Origin: Mugil cephalus | Lineage: Eukaryota > Chordata > Actinopteri > Mugiliformes > Mugilidae | Assembly: GCF_022458985.1 (NCBI RefSeq) | Contig: NC_061777.1 | Coordinates: forward strand, 15,775,668 to 15,839,667 | Direction of reading: 5' to 3' | DNA length: 64,000 nt | Part shown: positions 55,601-61,508 of the stretch, one piece after another | Layout of the letters: every line of letters starts with the position of its first letter | Numbering within the stretch: the stretch's first letter is position 1 | Position numbers and translations under genes: made by a program | The notes under the pieces: model-generated | What the model saw: the letters and a program-made list of their open reading frames with translations, nothing else | Told to the model about the DNA's origin: nothing | Databases searched by the model: none

Positions 55601-55863
55601 GCGTTAAAGTTTTCAGAAAGTTCCTGTTTTTTTTCTTGCAGTCGTAATAGTCTGTCTGTAATGACTTAACGTTGTAAAGTTTGACATTAAATCGTCTGTG
55701 TTATGATAAAGACAAATCACTCTCTGCTATGGCATGTAGATGCAAAATAGTTCAAGAGCACTATGCGTTACCAGTTGGTGGAAGAACGGGGGTTGAGGAT
55801 GTCCTCTTTGGCCGTGAGCAGCGACAGGCTGTAGGTATCAAGGTTGACCGATTGCGTGCACAT
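28411..55863 (-). CDS. dbnl: Drebrin/DBNL (Abp1) family ADF-H + SH3 actin-binding adaptor, 16 coding exons
   Basis: Coding segments, all complement, in transcript order: 55772-55863, 39643-39698, 39330-39442, 37903-37977, 32965-33108, 32564-32641, 32264-32415, 32084-32138, 31529-31603, 31299-31407, 30629-31165, 29750-30455, 29551-29646, 29301-29440, 28662-28713, 28411-28547. All 15 introns are GT-AG and phases agree across every junction. Seen in the conceptual 871-residue product: ADF-H domain (about 4-135), family segment [13 protein letters not shown] (161-173), Arg/Glu coiled coil (187-260), AAALVSQR and NPREFF (282-297), Ser/Pro-rich linker (317-495), Glu-rich region (about 513-710) and SH3 (817-871) with ALYDY, WW and PANYV. 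Known for the family: the ADF-H domain binds F-actin without severing it, and the SH3 links to endocytic and cytoskeletal partners such as dynamin. The SH3 points to DBNL; the length and long acidic tail resemble drebrin, so the exact paralogue and symbol are uncertain. Exon 12 carries a +1 frame break. Confidence 0.9.
28662..28713 (-). CDS. dbnl: Exon 15: start of the SH3 domain (ALYDY)
   Basis: A 52-bp exon that reads [17 protein letters not shown] plus one base; acceptor cttcag, donor gtaagc. C-x-A-L-Y-D-Y-Q-A is the first strand and RT-loop start of the DBNL SH3 domain. Confidence 0.92.
29301..29440 (-). CDS. dbnl: Exon 14: acidic linker before the SH3 domain
   Basis: A 140-bp exon that starts [20 protein letters not shown] and ends in an acidic stretch (SENGEDEE) before donor gtgctc; acceptor ccgcag. 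Its phase-0 end matches exon 15. If the donor were not used, the open frame would run on into the intron, so a non-SH3 isoform is possible but not shown. Confidence 0.78.
29551..29646 (-). CDS. dbnl: Exon 13: linker
   Basis: A 96-bp exon, acceptor tttcag and donor gttcga, in phase with both neighbours. It encodes [16 protein letters not shown] and then [15 protein letters not shown], a short non-repetitive linker with no recognised domain. Confidence 0.75.
29750..30455 (-). CDS. dbnl: Exon 12: Glu-rich exon with a +1 frame break
   Basis: A 706-bp exon, acceptor ccgcag and donor gtaact. Flanking phases require a multiple of three; 706 is one base too long. The first part ([19 protein letters not shown], then Glu-rich) is open until VVE, after which the frame runs GGGGG and stops at 30187-30189. 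Read one base on, the exon continues as [11 protein letters not shown] and an acidic region ending FLEEQEIT, joining exon 13 in phase. The break maps to the low-complexity stretch 30196-30216, most simply one extra A in the AAA at 30213-30215. It may be a sequencing or assembly error, an allele, or a real truncation. The exon also holds three acidic repeat units. Confidence 0.85.
30063..30176 (-). repeat. Coding tandem repeat, three acidic 12-13 residue units
   Basis: Three consecutive units of 36-39 bp start at 30063, 30099 and 30138 on the + strand. On the coding strand each reads VKDG, an aromatic or hydrophobic pair, then ENK and two to five acidic residues ([36 protein letters not shown]). 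The W/F at position five is conserved among otherwise acidic residues. Confidence 0.8.
30629..31165 (-). CDS. dbnl: Exon 11: Ser/Pro-rich linker
   Basis: A 537-bp exon that encodes residues 317-495, acceptor ctccag and donor gtaggg. It is dense in Ser-Pro and Thr-Ser-Pro steps ([33 protein letters not shown]) and Pro runs. It is probably disordered, with possible proline-directed kinase and SH3/WW ligand sites. I recognise no fold. The equivalent region in drebrin and DBNL is also disordered and Pro-rich. Confidence 0.88.
31299..31407 (-). CDS. dbnl: Exon 10: AAALVSQR...NPREFF motif
   Basis: A 109-bp exon, acceptor attatag and donor gtatga. It reads [20 protein letters not shown] followed by a Ser run. 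AAAII.QR..NPREFF is a diagnostic drebrin-family motif. Confidence 0.92.
31529..31603 (-). CDS. dbnl: Exon 9: coiled-coil end, SESIEKAA
   Basis: A 75-bp, phase-0 exon of 25 codons, acceptor tgacag and donor gtaagt. It starts [17 protein letters not shown] and ends SESIEKAA, equivalent to the KKSESEVEEAA segment that precedes AAIIAQR in drebrin. Confidence 0.88.
32084..32138 (-). CDS. dbnl: Exon 8: coiled-coil continuation
   Basis: A 55-bp exon that completes a split Arg codon and reads [19 protein letters not shown]; acceptor ttacag, donor gtgaga. It resembles the RRKQ..E..EE stretch of drebrin. Confidence 0.85.
32264..32415 (-). CDS. dbnl: Exon 7: Arg/Glu-rich coiled coil
   Basis: A 152-bp exon that starts [20 protein letters not shown] and ends KLKMIEEQ plus two bases; acceptor tgtcag, donor gttgga. 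The charged single-helix/coiled-coil composition and its place right after FWARAE match the drebrin and DBNL coiled coil, a helical F-actin-binding region in the family. Confidence 0.9.
32564..32641 (-). CDS. dbnl: Exon 6: conserved [10 protein letters not shown]...FWARAE segment
   Basis: A 78-bp, phase-0 exon of 26 codons, acceptor cgtag and donor gtatgg. It encodes [18 protein letters not shown] then DSFWARAE. This corresponds to the VGT.YQKT.A..EMKRI....FW..A segment that immediately precedes the coiled coil in drebrin and DBNL, and it is the strongest family-specific match in the window. Confidence 0.92.
32965..33108 (-). CDS. dbnl: Exon 5: end of ADF-H and linker
   Basis: A 144-bp, phase-0 exon of 48 codons, acceptor tttcag and donor gtgagt. 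It starts [19 protein letters not shown], matching the family pattern A-x-V-x-I-x-A...VEDV. The second half ([18 protein letters not shown]) is a family-variable linker. Intron 4, upstream of it, is about 4.8 kb and holds a Tc1-derived fragment and several simple repeats. Confidence 0.88.
33195..33245. repeat. Compound (CT)n(CA)n microsatellite
   Basis: CT units at 33195-33227 followed directly by CA units to 33245, in intron 4 of the drebrin-like gene. Confidence 0.97.
34560..34582. repeat. Poly-T tract
   Basis: An uninterrupted run of about 23 T residues in intron 4. It could be the tail of a minus-strand retroelement insertion, but no body was recognised. Confidence 0.95.
35216..35695 (+). 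mobile_element. Tc1/mariner-derived non-autonomous element, copy A
   Basis: The left end contains caatcagtcacaacattaaa (from 35221) and the right end carries the degenerate inverse (ggtcataatgttaagcctga near 35673). The interior retains C-terminal transposase fragments, such as KVLTWPP and FGGTRETI in one + frame, mixed with frame breaks. It lies in intron 4 and is a relative of the copy at 60795-61307. Confidence 0.7.
36011..36031. repeat. 21-bp near-perfect palindrome
   Basis: CTGTCAGGCC, A, GGCCTGACAG: ten-base arms around one base, in intron 4. No function assigned. Confidence 0.9.
37903..37977 (-). CDS. dbnl: Exon 4: ADF-H C-terminal helix
   Basis: A 75-bp, phase-0 exon of 25 codons, acceptor ccgcag and donor gtgcag. 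It reads [20 protein letters not shown] then KNFFK. The V-G-x-x-V and CASH residues are typical of drebrin/DBNL ADF-H domains. Confidence 0.9.
39330..39442 (-). CDS. dbnl: Exon 3: ADF-H core
   Basis: A 113-bp exon, acceptor aacag and donor gtgagt. It encodes residues 50-87, starting AGGVAEL and ending RIAMISW. It aligns with the GGLEELV...KFVLINW portion of the family. The core is more diverged ([11 protein letters not shown] where drebrins have KVMYGFCSV), which argues for a distinct paralogue. Confidence 0.9.
39643..39698 (-). CDS. dbnl: Exon 2: ADF-H strand segment
   Basis: A 56-bp exon, acceptor ctcag and donor gtaaag. With the split Trp it reads [19 protein letters not shown], matching the WALFTYEG...G segment of drebrin and DBNL ADF-H domains. 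It follows the 16-kb first intron. Confidence 0.9.
40624..40663. repeat. (GT)n microsatellite
   Basis: About 40 bp of GT with one T-rich interruption; a second, shorter GT run lies at about 40917-40934. Confidence 0.95.
42022..42165. repeat. (GAGAA)n pentanucleotide tract
   Basis: About 140 bp of nearly pure GAGAA. The right-hand 110 bp are uninterrupted; the left end is diverged. It is an all-purine strand, so it produces spurious Glu/Lys/Arg frames on + and Leu/Ser/Phe frames on -. Confidence 0.97.
46620..46647. repeat. (CA)n microsatellite
   Basis: Interrupted CA repeat in intron 1. Confidence 0.9.
47169..47211. repeat. Perfect 19-bp inverted repeat (hairpin) with a 5-base loop
   Basis: The left arm CATGTGCTGTTTAGTTCTG (47169-47187) and right arm CAGAACTAAACAGCACATG (47193-47211) are exact reverse complements around GCCCT. 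The pairing stops abruptly on both sides. It sits 40 bases left of a TIR element but does not match that element's ends. Confidence 0.95.
47253..47870. mobile_element. Candidate non-autonomous DNA transposon (TIR element)
   Basis: Ends GTACATTTACATGCATG (left) and the reverse complement of the right end GTGCGTTTACATGCATA match at 14 of 17 positions. The interior has further 'ATGCATGTAAACAC' and 'CAATCGGACTTTTAACTGG' motifs that I associate with repeated teleost DNA elements. No transposase frame. Superfamily not assigned; target duplication not clear. Confidence 0.45.
48490..48520. repeat. (CA)n microsatellite
   Basis: CA repeat with an AAA interruption in intron 1. Confidence 0.9.
49479..49685. 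repeat. LINE tail fragments
   Basis: cgccttctaccacttatctg near 49487 resembles the frequent teleost 'CATC(T)TCTACCGCTTATC' LINE end. cacataatgacaataagtga plus ttcttgaatcttga near 49638-49672 resembles the L2/CR1-type tail with its short TTGATTC repeats. Both are fragments. Confidence 0.45.
55772..55863 (-). CDS. dbnl: Exon 1: start codon and first ADF-H helix
   Basis: The exon begins [16 protein letters not shown] and ends in SSTN plus two bases of a split Trp codon, followed by donor gtaacg. The next exon supplies the last base, giving TNWALF, the usual ADF-H junction of the drebrin family. The chosen ATG has A at -3 and leaves an N-terminus of 30 residues before the Trp, close to the 28 of drebrin. 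An in-frame upstream ATG (55954-55956) would add 31 residues with no family similarity. Confidence 0.85.
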
Positions 55864-56160
55864 GATGGCAAAAGTTTCCTGACCACTCCCGCAGCTTCTC
55901 TGTTCACAGGTCCCGATGGTTTTCGGGGTTCGGAGTACGTGCTGGAAAACAGCCACAACGGGAATAACGAGAGTCGCCCAAGAAAAGTGCCGTAAAGGTA
56001 TGCAAGTTCATGCAAGGAGGGCTTTAGTTCCAAGCTGGAGCGATCTGCGGAGGCGCCGCGCACTCACAGCGTGGAGGAGACTGAGACTGCACACTGGTCT
56101 TTGTGCAGCTGGGTAGAAAAAAAGTTTTCACAAAAAAGCCCCACCTCCCGTTGAGAGAGT
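55864..56160 (-). promoter_or_regulatory. Presumed 5' UTR and promoter region of the drebrin-like gene
   Basis: Immediately upstream of the start codon, this stretch is richer in G+C and CpG than the surrounding intron (around 56040-56070). It has a GC-box-like GGTGGGGC on the minus strand at about 56138-56145 and an E-box CAGCTG at 56106-56111. No TATA box was recognised. The transcription start is inferred, not seen. Confidence 0.3.
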
Positions 56161-58560
56161 GGAAAGCATAATGACTTCACTAGCTGGGTCACTCATGAAG
56201 TGTTCAGAGCGCAGCACATCCACTCATGGGATCATAAAAAACAGTATCACAGGTTTTCCATAATCTAATAATCATCCCATAACCTTTGTTGATTATAGTG
56301 CAACATGCCTGCCCTCCACTCACATCACACTACGGAGGAACTTTAACTGTGTTAAAGTAAAGCACATGATTGCATCTCATCACTACACCTAGCAAAGGAG
56401 TGACACCAGAGGGGTGACAAGCATGAGTCAATCCAAGTGTTTTTGTCTTTGTAATATTAGCGAGATTTATTTGAACGGAGGAAAACATCAGAATAAGAAT
56501 TGCTGATGTTGTTTAGAGGGACTACAGGGGCAGTGTGGCAGCTTTGGATCTGTCAGCCTCTCTTTGTCTCTTCTTGCCTTTGAATCGGCCCCCACTGGCC
56601 CTTGGCAGACTCCAGAGAAGCCATCTACAGTTCAGGCGATCTCTCAACAATCCTAAGAGGAACAAATTTCATGGGAACTGAGTCTGAAGCAGGCCGCACA
56701 CACAAAAAAAGGAAGGGGAGGCTGGTTCAGTGTTTAAGAACGGCTGGGGGTCTGTTCAATTGCTGCCCAACGGTGACGCACACACACACACACAAACTGA
56801 CCACAATCTAGGCGCTGTAGACACCCCAGACAGCATTTACGTGCGCACATACACACTCATGAACTGGTGCTTGTCTGTGGGTCAGTGGCACAGGGGTTTA
56901 AGATCTTGGATTATGGGAATGTTCCTGAGCTCTTTAATTTACTTACCAGCCATTCTTAGATAATCCAGGACAGATGCAGAGGATAAAAGTCACAGGTTTT
57001 TATATTCTGGTATTTCAGGCTCAGGCTGGATTTGTCTGCGTGAAATCTAACTTCAGATAACTTCCCAGAGCAATTAATTGAGGAATGCCATGCTCAGGCT
57101 TTAACTGGAAACTCTTCGCAATGGTTGAGTAATCCTCCGGTGGATATTGGATTGACACAGTCACCCAATGCAATCGTTCATAAAAAAAACAAAACAAAAC
57201 AAAACAAAAAAAACCCCACTTCCTTGTTGGGTAAGAAGTTTCCATTTCCTGTAGTAAAGTTTTAGATTGTTATCCAGAAAAGTAATCAGTTGGCTGCAAT
57301 GCGACAAAACAATAATGCAACACTTTCCGTATATAGGTTAGATGAGAACAAGCCACTGTGGCATAAAGAATATTGTGGTGTGTCGCTGCCGGTAAGGAAT
57401 CACTGTGTCACTTTATGTTAAAAATATGTTTTGCATTAGGCCTTCATCTGATGAACCCCTGCTGTAAACCATGTGAATGTAGAAGTGAGTGTGCAGCACA
57501 GTCACTCTGTTTGGCCCAGAGCTTGCATGCCACAGGGACAAGGGGCATGACATCTCCATACCACTATTATTCTTACAACTTCCTGCTATTAGAGGCTCTC
57601 CTGCCCTTCCAGTCTTTCAGCCCTTCACTGTGGATGTGAACTGCAGTGCTGTTATGCTCCACTTCAGAGGACTTTGGCATTTCCTCTAGTGGGGTGCGGT
57701 GGCAGCTGTTGTTGGAGATGGGGTCTAAATGTGGAAATGATTGTGTGTCCAGTGGGGATTTGGATGTATGTGTATCCGTGGGCTAATGGGGATTTTCTCC
57801 TCATTTGCCGAAACTTCTTCTCCAGTTGGAGACGGGCTTTTTGTCCGGTTTCCTGTCTTTCTTCCTGGCCGGCCTAAGCTAATGCAGTGTGTGGGTGACA
57901 GCGCTGAGTGGCCCAGTCTCAAGCAACGTCCTCTCGGAGTCAAGTACATTAACAAGTCTGTGTCCATGTGTGTTTCATCAGCGCGTGACACCGAGCGAAA
58001 TGTTCCTCTGAACTGACAAAATATACTCCTGCCAAAACAAACTATGATATCGTGATGATGTCTCCCAAACTGATGGGTGGTACTACAGAAGACATGTTGA
58101 CATTTGAATTTTAGGGGTGAGGGGTCACATTTCCCTCCCCTCCTGCACTTTACTGATAATGTGTTTGTCACTGGTCCTCTCTGCTTGTGTGAGAGCGTGC
58201 CGTCACATTACATGTGAATGAATAACTGCAGTAATTGTAATCTTCTGTTCTCGCTTTCATGGATATATCCTTCCATGACACTTCCTTATTATGTTGTAAA
58301 TTCGCTGTTTTACAGCATAAGCAGCTGGAATGTGCCATTTGCACTGGCGGCACACACTCGCACAAAACATCGCTTTTCTGAACGTGGTCCTGTTTTCTCA
58401 CACCATCATCGGGAATGATCACTGACGTGGGGGCAACAAGGAACGGTGTCTACAGAGCGGTTATGATGACATAATTTACACAGATGACACTTGAATGTAA
58501 AATGTCATAACCCTGGAATTTACTGTAGTTTAGAATAGTTTTTACTCCACAACTTAGGTA
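56161..58560. other. Non-coding stretch upstream of the gene
   Basis: A short CA run at about 56779-56793 and an AAAAC tract at 57182-57212. No gene recognised. Confidence 0.5.
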
Positions 58561-58567
58561 TTCAACA

Positions 58568-58870
58568 GGGGGTCCGCGACCCCTAGGGGGTTCTCGGAAG
58601 AACTGCAGGGGGGTTACAAAATCTGTGGTCGATTAGATTATTACATTTTTTTGTATATTTTTTTAATTTCCCCTACAAATTTAAACTTTGTTAAATACAC
58701 ACTAATATGAAATCAGCATATTTTAGTGAAGGGATAAGAGATAGCTTAATATTGAATGCAAAATGTTAATAATAATGTATATTTATAAATAGTAGGTCGA
58801 TTTTAATATAGAACACATATAGGTAGGTAGTTTGGGGGTCCTTGACCTGAAAAACCTGAAGACCCCTGCT
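58568..58870. repeat. Possible hAT-like non-autonomous element
   Basis: Begins cagggggtccgcgacccct and ends gaagacccctgctg, giving short inverted CAG(C)GGGG-type ends about 300 bp apart around an AT-rich core. I could not find a matching 8-bp target duplication, so this stays tentative. Confidence 0.28.
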
Positions 58871-60483
58871 GTACATTATGTCATGATTAAAAAGCTTCAC
58901 GGAAACTTTCCTTTAATCCACTCACTGGTCAGATACTTTTAACTAAACTGATTCTTTTTTTTTTGACTTCTGGAGATTGGGTTTCATTTCCAGTGTATTT
59001 CTGGTCTTGTCTGACAAATGTTTAACAACTGCAGACGGTGGTGGACACTAGCAGGTGCAAGAAATATAGTTTAACTACAGCTTCAAATGACAATTTAACA
59101 CATTGCAATGCTATTACATGACTTGTTTATTCCAACAGAATAATTATTTAGTTATTATAGTGCAGGTGAGACGTACTGTTGCTGTCTGGGAGGAGCATGT
59201 AGATGAATAAGATACATGTGAGAGAAGCTCACTAGTGGTGTTGATGAGTGGGTCGCAGGTGACATGCCAGCAATGAACACACATTTATCTGACAGCTGAA
59301 CTCACAAATGTATCAGCAGCTGGGGGTAAATGACACCATGATTTGCACTTTATTAGGCCGCTGAAGGCAATTCAGGTGCCACACAGAAATGATAGGGAAA
59401 GTACATAAAAAGTAGCAAACAAAAGATACTTCCTGGAGAGACGAGGACAAAAAAAAACAGACAGTGTATACAAAACAGCCAAACACACCCTTTACCTGTT
59501 TGAGAGACAGAGAGAAGAAGAGGGGAGAGATGAGCGACCTACACGTGCTCTGCAAATCTGCGTGTCTCCTCCTCAAGCTTCCAGGTGAAGTCACTCCTCA
59601 GCTATGTGCCTCCACAACAACCCGGAGAAATCTTTCCCTTGGGCCTCAGAGTGTGTGAATGTAAGTCCTGGTACGGACATGCATGTCTGATGATGTGCAG
59701 TTTTTTAAGACGCATTTGCACCTCTTTAAACACGCAAATCTCCACTTAGGCAGCTCCCCTTTTTCCTACAATTTTTTTTTTCTGTCTCGTTAGGACTCCA
59801 TAAACATGAGCCTTTGACTTACTGATTACACAGAAACAAAAAGAACTCCATGTACAATGAAAAAACAAGGTTCTGCACTGAGACACCTTGTTTCAGAGAT
59901 GTTTGTTGGGGGTTTGGGGAGATATCTAGACGAGCATCGTGTGGATGAAACATACTATATTTGTCCATTTCTTTCTAAAATCTCAATGTCAAGCGTCTGT
60001 CAACATCAGAACGTTATCTCTCAAGGTGCAATCAACCAGACCAGGCTCATACATCAGATTACTGGATTATTTGAGCTGGAACTGTGCTGTTCTCCACTGT
60101 CTTCTGCTCTCACTTCAACTCATCTTATCGGCTCCCAGGAGAACCCAAGGAAATGAGATCCAGATGTGGTGATGTCAGCGCACGCCTGAGACTCTGAAGT
60201 TGTGTTGTACGAGGCTGCGGTGCGAAAGCGGGGCGAGGGGGGTGGGGTGGGGGGGCAAGGTTGGTGGGAAATTCGAACACAGCCCACGGTTCAAACAGCT
60301 GATGCAGCATAAAGGTCTGTAATCAGTGTTCAGACTGAAGCTCGTGACGACAGACGTTGAGGTCAGGGCTACAAAAAAAAACTAGTAAATTCCTCCATTT
60401 ACAAGAAAAAGAAAGGAAAACTGATGCACGTCACTGACTGTTAAGAGTTTGTCGGTAAGCGGCTTGACTGGAAGAGCCTGGTT

Positions 60484-60519
<36 letters not shown>

Positions 60520-60794
60520 TCCCCCCACGTTTCTGTGATCTCTCGCCAGACTTTATTAAAAGTCTCAGTTCGGAGCATGGTGATTTCGAAGTTACGTGTG
60601 TTCGAGGAGCCACTCGGTGGGAGTTGCTGACTCATTCTCTCGTTCATCCAAAGTTTTGAATTTAGGGACCTAGGAAAAATATCACAATGTATAGGGTTAA
60701 GAGTTTAGGGTGAAGTTTCTGTGTCAACTGCCAACAAACTCACAACAGTACTAAGAAAAATAGCTCTAATATAGAAACGCCATTGTCCATGGAT
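58871..60794. other. Non-coding stretch with a CA microsatellite
   Basis: Contains (CA)n at 60486-60516 and a G-rich run at about 60232-60256. Short open frames only. Confidence 0.5.
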
Positions 60795-61307
60795 CTGGTA
60801 CAACATTATGACCCATTGTCATAATATTGTGTAGGTCTCCCTTGTGCCCACAAGACAGTTGTGACTCATCAGAGAATGGGCAGGGGCCTTCTGAGGGTGT
60901 CTTGTGGTGTCTGGCAACAGGATGTTGTTAGTGGGGGTCTTTAGGTCCTATGTGTTGAGGGGAGGGGCCTCTATGGATCAGGCTTGTTCCAGGATCTAGA
61001 GAATATAGAGGCCAGGTAAACACCTTGTTCTGTTTTTCATGTTTTCTGAGTTGTTCCTAAAGCACTTTTGTTCTGCATCTGTGTCAGGCTGAATCCTGCT
61101 GGGGATGGCTGCTGCCACAAAGTCGTGTCATTGCTATGGGGTGGGGGTGTCCAGTCTGGTCTAGGTGGGTGGTACATGTCTAAGTAACATCCGCACAGAT
61201 GAATGCCAGGTCCTAAAGTTTCCCAGCAGAACATTGTATTCTCACAAGGTGGTCAGTGTTTTTGGCTTCTCCTGTCAGTGGTCATAATGTTGTGGCTGAT
61301 CGGTGTA
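60795..61307 (-). mobile_element. Tc1/mariner-derived non-autonomous element, copy B (inverted)
   Basis: The right end contains gtcataatgttgtggctgat (to cggtgta at 61307), the reverse complement of the family's left end. The left end (near 60797) carries the degenerate acaacattatgaccc. The interior shares segments with copy A at 35216-35695 in opposite orientation (ccagcagaacattgtat, ggtgggtggtacatgtctaa). No intact transposase. Confidence 0.75.
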
Positions 61308-61446
61308 AAAGCACTGTTTTTGTTGCAAGCTGTGTTTAGGAAGTCCTGGTTGACTGAACAGGCACATTCAAATTGACATATTCAACAGGAGACCTCCTGA
61401 CAGGCGCCCGGTCTTAATGTTATCACAAAAACAAGAGATTGTGTAT

Positions 61447-61451
61447 CTCTC

Positions 61452-61506
<55 letters not shown>
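61447..61506. repeat. (CT)n microsatellite
   Basis: About 60 bp of CT with one CC interruption. Confidence 0.97.

Positions 61507-61508
<2 letters not shown>

Larger units (their letters stand above)
39699..55771 (-). other. Intron 1 of the drebrin-like gene (about 16 kb)
   Basis: Runs from donor gtaacg after exon 1 to acceptor ctcag before exon 2. It holds GT, CA and GAGAA microsatellites, a perfect hairpin, a TIR element and LINE-tail fragments. No nested gene was recognised on either strand. Confidence 0.8.

Noticed and set aside
55864..55956. In-frame upstream ATG giving a 31-residue N-terminal extension
   Set aside because: The extra residues have no family similarity, and the downstream ATG gives the usual drebrin-family N-terminus with an acceptable start context.
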